From contig CAYHPY010000060.1 of assembly GCA_964358485.1 (NCBI GenBank), positions 1 to 21,955 on the forward strand: a DNA stretch of 21,955 nt. Reading direction: 5' to 3'. This document shows positions 15,278 through 21,955 of this stretch, in pieces (positions within the stretch are counted from its first letter, which is position 1; every line of letters starts with the position of its first letter). The translations under genes were made by a program, and so were the position numbers. This stretch comes from CAYHPY01 sp964358485 (lineage in GTDB: Bacteria; Elusimicrobiota; Elusimicrobia; UBA1565; UBA9628). The notes under the pieces are model-generated. The model saw only the letters and a list, made by a program, of their open reading frames with translations. It made no database searches and was not told where the DNA came from.

Positions 15278-16381
15278 TCAATCTGCATTTTTTTGCTTCT
15301 TGATCGTTTCTGGAAGGTGGAGGATGGGCCGCCCCTCCAGGTTAATGAATTGCATCCTTGGCATTGCCGCCTGAATTGTCTCAATTGCTTTTTTAAGTTC
15401 GGCCGACTCCTTCCCATCCCCGCTGGCCTCATCTTCCGGCCGAGGGGCCTCAACCCGAACTTCGATGTTGAAGCCATGGTCGATTCTGTTGGCAATTTTA
15501 TTAAGCGATATTTTAACAGCTGTCGTCAGTTCGTTTTTTCGGCCCTTATCATCTTTCTTGTGGTATTCATTGACTATGTCTACTGAAATTTTTGAAATCC
15601 CCTCCTCCATCAAATTGTTCGCATATTCCTCAATCCCGGTCGTTTTTTCTTCGGGAACTCCTTGTTTCTTGATCTCGCCCGAGAGTTTCCTGATTTCAAG
15701 AAGTTGCTTGTATAATGCCACCACTCTTTCGATACAAACGGCGAGGCAGGCCGCATACGGCGCGGCCGCCTTTAGGTGAACGAGTAGGTCGCTGGAAGAT
15801 ATCGTCTTTATGGAGAGCTCGTCCGGCTTTCCAGTTGCGACTTCGCTAAAGATATTTAGGATTTGCCCTATGTCCTTTAATTCCTCGGCAAATTCCAGCA
15901 GGTTGTTTTCCACCTCAGCGCGGGGTATTAGGATTCCGATTTCGCAATCACCAGGCCCCAGCTTTTCATCGCCAATTCCGAACTGCTTGAACGCAGCAGC
16001 ACCTTGAACCAGCGCATTCTTAAAAGTTTGGAGTTCTGATAAAAGTTTTTGGAGTTCCTCGAGAGCGACTGCGGGCGTAATTGAATTGCGGGCGAATATC
16101 TCATCAATTTTTGCCCTAAGAGACGCTCCGAGAATATTCTTGCCCCCGATTTCCAGGGCGATCTGATTCCATGTTGGGCTAAATCGGTCACTCGGAGAGT
16201 CGGCTGTGGCGGCAGCCATCGCCTTCAGGCTTTGGGATAGGTTTTGTTGGTGGGTCGGGTGCGGCTGACTGACAACTTTCTGAAGGCTGTTTACAAGTTC
16301 TTGCAACATGCCCACTGTTCCCTTCTTATCGATTTCGCGGTTTATTTCGCCGACAATCGCGTGCAAGCGCTCTGCATTCAT
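15278..16381 (-). CDS. Conserved-looking helical protein of unknown function, lower G+C than neighbours
   Basis: A 367-residue soluble protein with no signal peptide. The ATG at 16381 is supported by AAGGAG 6 nt upstream. It is mostly alpha-helical: amphipathic helices at about 1-60 and 85-135, a GPGDCEIGILIPR turn near 142-154, a helix pair rich in Glu/Lys at 155-180, a hydrophobic, cysteine-containing helix at 203-229 (AAPYAACLAVCIERVVALYK), a charged stretch DDKGRKNEL at 277-285, then NKIANRIDHGFNIEVRVEAP and an acidic low-complexity linker before a final helix. I recognise no named family and no catalytic motif. Composition is about 47% G+C, well below the flanks, suggesting transfer. It lies 78 bp downstream of the truncated paralogue on the same strand, with no obvious promoter between, so it may be read from the 19489-19517 promoter. 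Function unknown. Confidence 0.8.
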   Translation of the reverse strand: MNAERLHAIVGEINREIDKKGTVGMLQELVNSLQKVVSQPHPTHQQNLSQSLKAMAAATADSPSDRFSPTWNQIALEIGGKNILGASLRAKIDEIFARNSITPAVALEELQKLLSELQTFKNALVQGAAAFKQFGIGDEKLGPGDCEIGILIPRAEVENNLLEFAEELKDIGQILNIFSEVATGKPDELSIKTISSSDLLVHLKAAAPYAACLAVCIERVVALYKQLLEIRKLSGEIKKQGVPEEKTTGIEEYANNLMEEGISKISVDIVNEYHKKDDKGRKNELTTAVKISLNKIANRIDHGFNIEVRVEAPRPEDEASGDGKESAELKKAIETIQAAMPRMQFINLEGRPILHLPETIKKQKNAD

Positions 16382-16459
16382 CGCATTCTCCTTGGTGCCG
16401 ATCCAAAAGCGACCCAGCTTCGTTTATGATGCTCCCGTCTCTCCTTCGGGTGGTGTTTG

Positions 16460-19429
16460 TTATATTTCTTCCTCAGATCCAGGAGTGAAACCCTGGCGTA
16501 AATTCAGGAGTCCTGAAGTTGCCTTGAGGGCCAAGGTTCCCGAATCCGGGTCGTATTTCCAGAGGGCCAGATCGGCCGTGAGGTCCGCCTCGGACTCCCC
16601 CCCGGTCTGGACGGCTCCGGCAATCCAGAGCTCCCCGCTTGCGTCCAGGGCCACCGCGGCCTTGCCCATCCCGGCGGCGAAGGCGGCACTGGAAAGGAGC
16701 GCGCCTTCCCCGCTGACCCGGTAGACTGCCACGTCCGGAACGCCGCTCTCCCCCGAACCCGAGCCCGCGGCCAGGGCATTGCCCTGGGCATCAAAGCCGA
16801 TGCGCCAGCCCCCGAAATCGGCGGCGCCGGGGAGAGGGAGGGAGCCTTCAAGGGCTCCTGTAGGTGAGAATTTCGTGATCGAGATGGAAGTGGTGTCTTG
16901 GACGATCATCCAAAGCCTGCCCTGGGCATCGGCCGAGACGGCCAGGCCCCGGAGTGCGGCGCCGGTGTCCGTCTCCGAGGAGCGCTCGACCTCGATGAGC
17001 GCGCTTTGAGGGAGTTCGTAATTGCCGGCGCGGTCCACGCTGTAGTAGACCAGGCGATGGGTTCCCGAGGAAAGGAGAAACGAGCTGAATACTTCCATGC
17101 CGGGCGTGGCGGCGGTGTCCACGAAGACCGTGTCGAGCAGGTAAAAGGTCCCGCGTACCCCCGAGATGGCCAGACCCTCCTCGTTGAAGTCGCGGGCCAG
17201 GAGGAGGACTTCCGTGTGCGTGCTGATGCGAAAGCCGCCGGAGGCGGCGGTGGAGGCCGGGCCGTTGAAAGAGAGCTCGGTTGCCGGCGGCAGGCGGTCC
17301 ACGAAGACGGGCGGGGTGTCGATGAAGACCCCGAAGTAAGAGGTGAAGCGGTCAACGGTCCCGGCGGCAAAGCCCAGGTTCGCGTTGTCATAGGGATCGG
17401 CGACGGGCTCCGCCACCCCGCTCGTGTTGAACTGGTAGGCCCGGGGGGACCGGCCGGAGGGCGCCAGGCCCTGGTCGTAATAGATCTTGACCGCCACCGG
17501 CTCCAAGAAAGATCCGCTCAGATAAAAGAGTTTGCTCGCCAATGCCTTTCCCGCGGCCAGCATGCGGTCGAGGGCGTTGCGCACGCCGATCTCATCGGTC
17601 GAGGCGGTGCGCGCGGTGATGGTGGGCACCCCGGAGATGACCTCCAGGCCATGGAGGAATATTCTCACCGGCTTGGAGTAAACCGGATGGGCCAGCATGT
17701 AGCGGCCCGAGCCGGAAATCTGGAAAGAGGCGGTCGCCGCCGCGAGCGTGTACGGGAGGTCGTCGCCGAGCTGAAAGCCCCGCTCGTCAAGGCGGAATAT
17801 TTTAAGCAGGCCGAGCTGGTCGGCGTTGGCCGGGAAGAGATGGTGATCGAAGTTGAAGCGCATCGGCGGCGGGGCGGGGGAACTGACAGACAGGTCGAAG
17901 ACGGTGCCGGGGGGCAGGCCCTGGTACTGGGGCTCGGCCCGGGCCGAGCGCAGGCCCAGGAAGAATTGGGTCCACCGATCGGTCGAAACCTCCGACAGCG
18001 AGACGGAGCCGCCCAAATTCAGGGTTTGCGGGGACGGGTCGTTGGCCGCCGCCCGGAAGACCTGCGGGCTATCCCCGAACTGATGCGTGATCCCGTAAAG
18101 CGGCTGGCCCACGCTCTGGACGGCGGCCTTGACGCCTTCGCCTTGGAGGCAGATGGTCCCGGCGGGATTGAATTGCCGGCAGGCATGACGGAGAACGCCG
18201 TCGGGAGGATAGTGGGTGATCTCGGCTTCCAGGCGCAAGAAGCGCTTGACGATGATCCGGCGGGCTTCGGGGACCGGCTCGATGAGCCTGATGTCGGTTG
18301 AGCCGGCGTTCTGGGCGAACACTTCCCCGGCGACCAAAGTAATCGTCTCGGCGCCGGCCAAGTCCGGGGAGTCCGACATGACCAGGCGGGCATCCACGCG
18401 CGCCAGCTTCAGGGTATCGACGGCCGGGCCGGAGGCCGTTCCTACGAGGAAAGAAATCATGGGCAAGATCGTGAAGGTCGAAAATTCATGGGAAACGGGG
18501 TCCTCGAGGCGGCCCACCCGCAGTTGGGCCCCGGGAAGGATGTGGGAGATGGGATTCAAAATGTCGGAGGAAAACCGGCCTTCGGCCAGCGCCCCGCCGG
18601 GACCGCGGGTCGCGCCGGTGAAGTTGGCGGTGGATGCGAAGGGATTGAAGTATATCGAGCTTTCGCCCCATTCCCCCGTCCGCAGGTAGCCGGTGCCGAA
18701 CAACGAACTGGAGCCTTCCAGGTCGGAGGCGAGAAAGTGGACGGAGATCAGATCGCCGACCCATGAACTGGAGGAGGGGGCGACATCGACGGGGGAGCCC
18801 GAGCGGTCCAGGACCGAGAGGTCCTCGGGATTGAGGCGCTCCAGGCGCTCGAGACCCTCGCTGGCCGTGGTGTTGACCACGATCCTGCCCCGGTAGAGGC
18901 CGGTGGTCTCGTCAAGCCGGGAGGTGGAGTCGTGGATGTTGGAGGCCAGCGTGGAAAGCTTGAAGGAAAGAGTCGTCTTGAGGCCCGATCGGCCTTCGGC
19001 GATGAGGGTGTAGAGCCCGCGCGGGGTCCAGGTCGAGCTTTGCGGGACGAGGCCGAAATCTGCCCTGGTCACCCAGGAGGGGATGTCGGCCAGGGAGCGG
19101 GATTGGTAGATGGCGGTCGAGAATGCCGGGGGGCTGGAAAAAGAAATGACGAAGGGGGTCACCTCGCCGCCGGGGCCGGCAACGAGAGAGTCGCTCGTTT
19201 TAAGGGTGAGGAACCGTCGTTCCTCGTCGGAAGACGAGAGCGCGCCCTTCGGCAAGATCCGTTGCGCGCTCCCTTGAACTTCGGCGGGAGCGGTCTCCTT
19301 AGGCTGCAGTGGATAGAGGCTCCCGGCCAGTCGGTCCCCATTGCCGTTGGGTCTGAGGGGAAAAAGAGCGCCCCCCTCGGACCAGCCGACCCCGCCAACT
19401 GTCCCATCACACCTCGGCGCGTCTCCCAA
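16460..19429 (-). CDS. Truncated paralogue of the giant protein (possible silent cassette or relic)
   Basis: About 989 residues if translation starts at TTG 19429, which has AGGAGG (19441-19436) 6 nt upstream; a TTG at 19447 is in frame but lacks such a site. The first 83 residues match nothing in the giant protein and give no signal peptide. From 19180 down, the protein follows giant residues 452-1173: identical except four changes near the start (S/P, V/S, N/Y, E/Q). It then diverges through the linker and propeller-like segment (about two thirds identical) until about 16523, and ends with 19 unrelated residues. It lacks the signal peptide, phospholipase-like head, repeat array, NHL propeller and C-terminal sorting-like domain. 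It is therefore unlikely to be exported; it may be a pseudogene, a gene-conversion donor, or an assembly artefact. The frame is open throughout, and a promoter lies upstream. Confidence 0.65.
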   Translation of the reverse strand: MGDAPRCDGTVGGVGWSEGGALFPLRPNGNGDRLAGSLYPLQPKETAPAEVQGSAQRILPKGALSSSDEERRFLTLKTSDSLVAGPGGEVTPFVISFSSPPAFSTAIYQSRSLADIPSWVTRADFGLVPQSSTWTPRGLYTLIAEGRSGLKTTLSFKLSTLASNIHDSTSRLDETTGLYRGRIVVNTTASEGLERLERLNPEDLSVLDRSGSPVDVAPSSSSWVGDLISVHFLASDLEGSSSLFGTGYLRTGEWGESSIYFNPFASTANFTGATRGPGGALAEGRFSSDILNPISHILPGAQLRVGRLEDPVSHEFSTFTILPMISFLVGTASGPAVDTLKLARVDARLVMSDSPDLAGAETITLVAGEVFAQNAGSTDIRLIEPVPEARRIIVKRFLRLEAEITHYPPDGVLRHACRQFNPAGTICLQGEGVKAAVQSVGQPLYGITHQFGDSPQVFRAAANDPSPQTLNLGGSVSLSEVSTDRWTQFFLGLRSARAEPQYQGLPPGTVFDLSVSSPAPPPMRFNFDHHLFPANADQLGLLKIFRLDERGFQLGDDLPYTLAAATASFQISGSGRYMLAHPVYSKPVRIFLHGLEVISGVPTITARTASTDEIGVRNALDRMLAAGKALASKLFYLSGSFLEPVAVKIYYDQGLAPSGRSPRAYQFNTSGVAEPVADPYDNANLGFAAGTVDRFTSYFGVFIDTPPVFVDRLPPATELSFNGPASTAASGGFRISTHTEVLLLARDFNEEGLAISGVRGTFYLLDTVFVDTAATPGMEVFSSFLLSSGTHRLVYYSVDRAGNYELPQSALIEVERSSETDTGAALRGLAVSADAQGRLWMIVQDTTSISITKFSPTGALEGSLPLPGAADFGGWRIGFDAQGNALAAGSGSGESGVPDVAVYRVSGEGALLSSAAFAAGMGKAAVALDASGELWIAGAVQTGGESEADLTADLALWKYDPDSGTLALKATSGLLNLRQGFTPGSEEEI
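16523..17015 (-). repeat. Diverged extension of the long repeat
   Basis: This stretch is homologous to 8795-9317 of the giant gene but clearly diverged, with a short indel where the giant protein has a Gly/Pro/Thr-rich linker. Shared protein strings include SADAQG, WM-V-QDT, DVAVY and WIAGAV-TGG-SEADL. Divergence here next to perfect identity from 17016 onward marks the edge of the recently homogenised tract. Confidence 0.8.
17016..19180 (-). repeat. Long direct repeat, copy B (in the truncated paralogue)
   Basis: Partner of 9318-11482 at offset 7698, same orientation. 17016-19104 is identical by eye, six substitutions fall in 19105-19133, identity resumes to 19180 and then ends abruptly at a small inverted repeat (AACGAG...CTCGTT, 19181-19199). 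Confidence 0.93.
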
Positions 19430-19488
19430 CTCACACCTCCTCGGCAAGAGGGGCCCGCTGCGGGTGCGCGAGGCGCGGGCACGCTGTT
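19181..19488 (-). other. Leader region of the truncated paralogue, with hairpins and Shine-Dalgarno site
   Basis: About 300 bp between the promoter and the repeat edge. It contains AGGAGGTG (19441-19434), the best ribosome-binding sequence noticed in the window, and inverted repeats at 19181-19199 (AACGAG/CTCGTT) and 19223-19238 (CTCGTC/GACGAG, 4-nt loop), plus longer-range AGCGCG/CGCGCT (19239-19270). The frame of the paralogue is open through it, but composition and sequence do not look like a known domain. It may be coding start, structured leader, or foreign sequence joined to the repeat. Confidence 0.4.
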
Positions 19489-19517
19489 AGTATTGGGCCG
19501 GGAGCCCGGTTTGTCAA
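19489..19517 (-). promoter_or_regulatory. Sigma70-type promoter upstream of the truncated paralogue
   Basis: Minus strand TTGACA (19517-19512), a 17-nt spacer containing CCGGGCTCCCGG, then AATACT (19494-19489). Predicted +1 is near 19482, giving a leader of about 50 nt before the start at 19429. A GTG at 19482 opens a short alternative frame with no recognisable product. Confidence 0.6.
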
Positions 19518-19526
19518 GGTTTTTCC

Positions 19527-19543
19527 GACTACAATTTGTAGTC
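19527..19543. promoter_or_regulatory. Perfect 17-bp palindrome, candidate operator
   Basis: GACTACAATTTGTAGTC: 8-bp arms around a single central base, ending 9 bp above the -35 of the 19489-19517 promoter and 17 bp past the response-regulator stop. The arms resemble BlaI/MecI/CopY operator halves (TACA/TGTA), but the central spacing is one base longer. A weak terminator hairpin for the response-regulator gene is possible, though no T-run follows. Confidence 0.5.
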
Positions 19544-19560
19544 CTCGTCTGAAAAAATCT

Positions 19561-20283
19561 TCAGGAATTTTGGGTGGAACCGATGACGAGGCGGTAGGAA
19601 TCCCCGACCGTTTCGATGCGCAAAATCTTCGCCGGAGCCAAGGCGCGGCGCAGGCGCATGATGGTGACGCCGACGGCCTTTAAGTCCGCGCTCTCCGGCC
19701 ACACCTGCCGCCGAAGCTCGCGCGCGGCGACCGGCCCGTCCCGGCGCAGGAGCGCGGCCAGAAGCTCGAAGGGGCGCGAGGGAAACCGGAGGACCGGCCC
19801 TCCCAGGATGCGCACCTCGCGCCGAAGGAGATCGGCCACGACGGTGCCCCGGCATAGGATCGTCCCGGCGGCTCCGGGATCGAAGGGCGTCTCCGGCTCC
19901 GGGCGGGTTTTGGAGAGGACCCGGCGGACCCTTGCCAAAAGATCGTCGAGATCGAGGCTTCCCTTGCGGTACACGGCCTCGGCCCGCAGGCCCCCGGCGG
20001 CCGCCTCCAGGATGCTGTCCAAAACGTCTTTCCCGGTCATGAGGATGATGGGGATCCCGCGGGTCTGCGCGGCTTTCTTGAAGATCTTGTAGAGGGCGAT
20101 CCCGTCCAGGCCGGGGAGGTGGATGTCGAGCAGGATGAGGTCCGGCCGGGAGTCCCGGGCCGACTCGGCCCCCTCGGCGGCGGAGGCGGCGGCGCGGGCC
20201 TCATAGCCGCGGGTTTCGAGGAAACGGCGGATCACGCCGAGGCATTCGAGGTCGTCATCTATGACCAGGACGGAGCGGGCCAC
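19561..20283 (-). CDS. OmpR/PhoB-type response regulator (receiver plus winged-helix DNA-binding domain)
   Basis: 240 residues from GTG 20283. The receiver domain spans about 4-118: acidic pocket Asp9-Asp11 (VIDDD), phospho-acceptor Asp53 in LILLDIHLPGLDG, Thr83 in ILMTGKD, and Lys107 in YRKGS (the family's K followed by P is here K followed by G). After a linker, residues about 145-235 form an OmpR-type winged helix: PSRPFELLAALLRRDGPVAA, RELRRQVWP, a recognition helix around LKAVGVTIMRLRRAL, and a wing hairpin IETVGDSYRLV. It should act as a phosphorylation-controlled transcription factor in the cytoplasm. No histidine kinase is in the window, so it is an orphan here. The start is supported by a TTGACG-N17-TACTCT promoter 5 nt upstream, implying a leaderless mRNA. 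It sits just upstream of the promoter and palindrome of the truncated paralogue, a possible target. Confidence 0.92.
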   Translation of the reverse strand: MARSVLVIDDDLECLGVIRRFLETRGYEARAAASAAEGAESARDSRPDLILLDIHLPGLDGIALYKIFKKAAQTRGIPIILMTGKDVLDSILEAAAGGLRAEAVYRKGSLDLDDLLARVRRVLSKTRPEPETPFDPGAAGTILCRGTVVADLLRREVRILGGPVLRFPSRPFELLAALLRRDGPVAARELRRQVWPESADLKAVGVTIMRLRRALAPAKILRIETVGDSYRLVIGSTQNS

Positions 20284-20288
20284 GCCAA

Positions 20289-20317
20289 AGAGTACGCCGA
20301 CCGGCTCGTTCCGTCAA
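20289..20317 (-). promoter_or_regulatory. Promoter of the response-regulator gene, leaderless start predicted
   Basis: Minus strand TTGACG (20317-20312), a 17-nt spacer, TACTCT (20294-20289), then 5 nt to the GTG at 20283. No Shine-Dalgarno sequence fits between them. Confidence 0.6.
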
Positions 20318-20369
20318 GGCCCAATTTCCAAATTCCACACGCCGCCCGGCCTCCGGCAATGGGCCAAAA

Positions 20370-20378
20370 TGCTAATAT
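20370..20378 (+). promoter_or_regulatory. Possible extended -10 for secA
   Basis: TGCTAATAT (TGn followed by TAATAT) lies 31 bp before the secA ATG, with no recognisable -35 at the right distance. Predicted leader is about 25 nt without a Shine-Dalgarno sequence. Tentative. Confidence 0.3.
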
Positions 20379-20409
20379 CTCGTCGCCGGTCCCGACGCAT
20401 CCCAAACCC

Positions 20410-21955
20410 ATGCTGACCCGACTTTTCGAAGCCTTCTTCGGCACCCCGAGCCAGCGCCTGCTCAAGCGCTACCGCCCGGCCGCGGCGGCCATCAACGCCC
20501 TGGAGCCCGAGCTCAAGGCCCTCTCCGACGACGCCCTCAAGGCCCGCTCCCAGGCCCTGCGGACCAAGCTCCAGGAAGAGGCCGCGGCCCTGCCCGCCGA
20601 CATGAAGGAGGCCGAGCGCAAGGTCGCCGAAAAGGCCCTGTTGGACGCCGCCCTGCCCGAGGCCTTCGCCCTGACCCGGGAGGCGTCCCGCCGCACCATC
20701 GGCCTGCGGCATTACGACGTCCAGCTTTTGGGCGGCATGGTTTTGCACGACGGCTCCATCGCCGAGATGCGCACCGGCGAGGGCAAGACCTTGGTCGCCA
20801 CGGCCCCGGTCTATCTCAACACCCTCCTGGGCCGGGGCGTGCACCTGGTCACCGTCAACGACTATCTGGCCAAGCGCGACTGCGAGTGGATGGGTCCGAT
20901 TTACCGCTTCTTGGGGCTCACCGTCGGCTCGATCCAGCATGATCTCAGCTCGGCCGAGCGTTCCGTCAATTACCGCTGCGACGTCACCTACGTGACCAAC
21001 AACGAGATCGGCTTTGACTACCTGCGCGACAATATGGTGGTGCGGGCCGACGAGCGGGTCCTGCGGCCCCTGAACTTCGCCATCGTCGACGAGGTGGACT
21101 CGATTTTGGTCGACGAGGCGCGCACCCCGCTGATCANNNNNNNNNNTGGCGCGCTATTTTAACCGGTCAATACGCGCCGCTCCGGCGCGGCCGAAAAATC
21201 CACCGACCGCTACGCCATCATCAACAAGATCATGCCGCTGTTCAACGTCCGCATGATCACCGAGGAAGAGGAGATCAAGGCCAAGTACTCCGGCGAGGAC
21301 CTGGGCAAGGGATTTGACGCCACGGTGGACGAGAAGAACCATTCCGCGGTCCTGACCGAGCAGGGCGTCCAGAAGGCCGAGAAGCTCCTGGGCATCCCCA
21401 ACCTCTACGACGACCTGGAGGGGGAGTGGGTCCACCACATCAACCAAGCCCTGCGCGCCCATTACCTCTACCGGCGGGACGTCGAATACGTGGTCAAGGA
21501 CGGGGAAGTCGTTATCGTCGACGAGTTCACGGGGCGCCTGATGCCGGGCCGCCGCTGGTCCGAGGGCCTGCACCAGGCCGTGGAGGCCAAGGAGAGCTTG
21601 GCGCCCCGGGAAGAGAACCAGACCCTGGCCACCATCACGTTCCAGAACTTCTTTAAGATCTACCGCAAGATCGGCGGCATGACCGGCACCGCGATGACGG
21701 AAGCCGACGAGTTCTTTGAGATCTACCAGCTCAACGTCTGCGAGATTCCGACCCACAACCCCACGGTGCGCGTGGACCATCCGGACCTGGTCTACCGGAC
21801 CGAGCGGGAGAAGTACAACGCCATCGTCGAGGACATCACCGAGACCTGGAAGACCGGCCGTCCCATCCTGGTCGGCACCCGCTCCATCGAAAAATCCGAG
21901 AAATTGGCCAACATGCTCCGCCCCAAGGGCATCCCGCACCAGGTCCTCAACGCCA
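20410..21955 (+). CDS. secA: Preprotein translocase ATPase SecA (5' part; runs off the window, interrupted by a scaffold gap)
   Basis: The motor of Sec export, driving unfolded preproteins through SecYEG by ATP hydrolysis. Start ATG 20410 gives the usual MLTRLFEAFFG opening; an in-frame ATG at 20359 would add an atypical extension. Residues 1-242 before the gap carry the Walker A motif EMRTGEGKT (about 119-127), TVNDYLAKRD, YVTNNEIGFDYLRDNM and Walker B IVDEVDSILVDEARTPLI. From 21181, after the gap, the frame resumes with SGAAEKSTDRY, VEYVVKDGEVVIVDEFTGRL, RWSEGLHQAVEAKE, YRKIGGMTGTA and VGTRSIEKSEKLA. These span the preprotein-crosslinking region, the rest of nucleotide-binding domain 1 and the start of domain 2. 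The two parts are in different frames as printed, which is explained by the gap and 34 extraneous bases rather than a real frameshift. The remaining 3' portion lies beyond the window. Confidence 0.96.
21137..21180. other. Scaffold gap (10 N) followed by 34 bases that do not belong to secA
   Basis: SecA coding sequence stops at ...TPLI (21136) and resumes with SGAAEKS at 21181, where the family has TPLIISG. Only about two bases should be missing, yet 10 Ns plus 34 bases intervene, and those bases contain an in-frame TAA. The 34 bases also carry GGCGCG and CGCGCC as an inverted repeat. This is best read as a contig-end artefact at a join. Confidence 0.85.

Noticed and set aside
9318..19180. Diversity-generating retroelement (template/variable repeat pair)
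   Set aside because: No reverse transcriptase in the window, the repeat is over 2 kb rather than about 100 bp, and the few differences are not confined to adenines.
16523..19180. Insertion sequence or transposon carrying the duplicate
   Set aside because: No transposase or integrase, no terminal inverted repeats shared by both ends, and no target-site duplication was found.
19527..19543. Intrinsic terminator of the response-regulator gene
   Set aside because: The stem is AT-containing and followed by GGAAAAACC rather than a U-run; an operator reading fits better, though neither is proven.
21160..21162. Genuine premature stop or frameshift in secA
   Set aside because: It lies in 34 bases next to an N-gap that do not align with SecA, while canonical coding sequence resumes directly afterwards.

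Overview
The window reads as GC-rich bacterial chromosome (about 60-65% G+C over most genes) from a metagenome-type scaffold, since a run of Ns interrupts secA. Its gene style is exported giant proteins built from Ig/OmpL47-like repeats, NHL propellers and a FlgD-like C-terminal domain, plus exported HEAT-repeat proteins. That style suggests a deep-branching Gram-negative such as Elusimicrobiota. The phylum is an inference from style; no marker in the window settles it. No tRNA, rRNA, CRISPR array, transposase, integrase or reverse transcriptase was seen.

Layout: (1) 3-1028, lipoprotein (-), diverging by 24 bp from 1053-2915, an exported HEAT-repeat/cyclophilin fusion (+). (2) 2919-3305, small EamA/SMR-like membrane protein (-), convergent with the cyclophilin gene and behind a near-consensus promoter that predicts a leaderless mRNA. 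(3) 3371-12835, a 3154-residue exported protein (-): zinc phospholipase C-like head, FlgD-like and Ig-like segments, a propeller-like segment, an Ig/OmpL47-like repeat array, a six-blade NHL propeller and a FlgD-like tail. It overlaps by 4 bp the upstream HEAT-repeat gene 12832-14013, so the two form a translationally coupled pair. (4) 14014-15240, about 1.2 kb without a convincing gene, packed with GC hairpins and headed by a strong consensus promoter with an AT-rich upstream tract. (5) 15278-16381, a lower-GC helical protein of unknown function (-). (6) 16460-19429, an open reading frame that is a second, truncated copy of the middle of the giant protein; about 2.09 kb is identical between the copies at a fixed offset of 7698 bp. 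It has its own promoter, an inverted repeat and a strong Shine-Dalgarno sequence. (7) 19561-20283, an orphan OmpR-type response regulator (-), diverging from secA (20410 to the window end, +), which carries a scaffold gap and junk bases.

The most unusual part is 3.4-19.5 kb. A giant modular surface or secreted protein sits near a truncated homologous cassette in the same orientation. The shared tract is perfect inside, diverged on one side and cut off abruptly on the other. This looks like recent gene conversion or duplication, with the potential for recombination-based variation or for excision of a 7.7 kb segment. Short-read misassembly at a 2 kb exact repeat is the main competing explanation and cannot be excluded from sequence alone.
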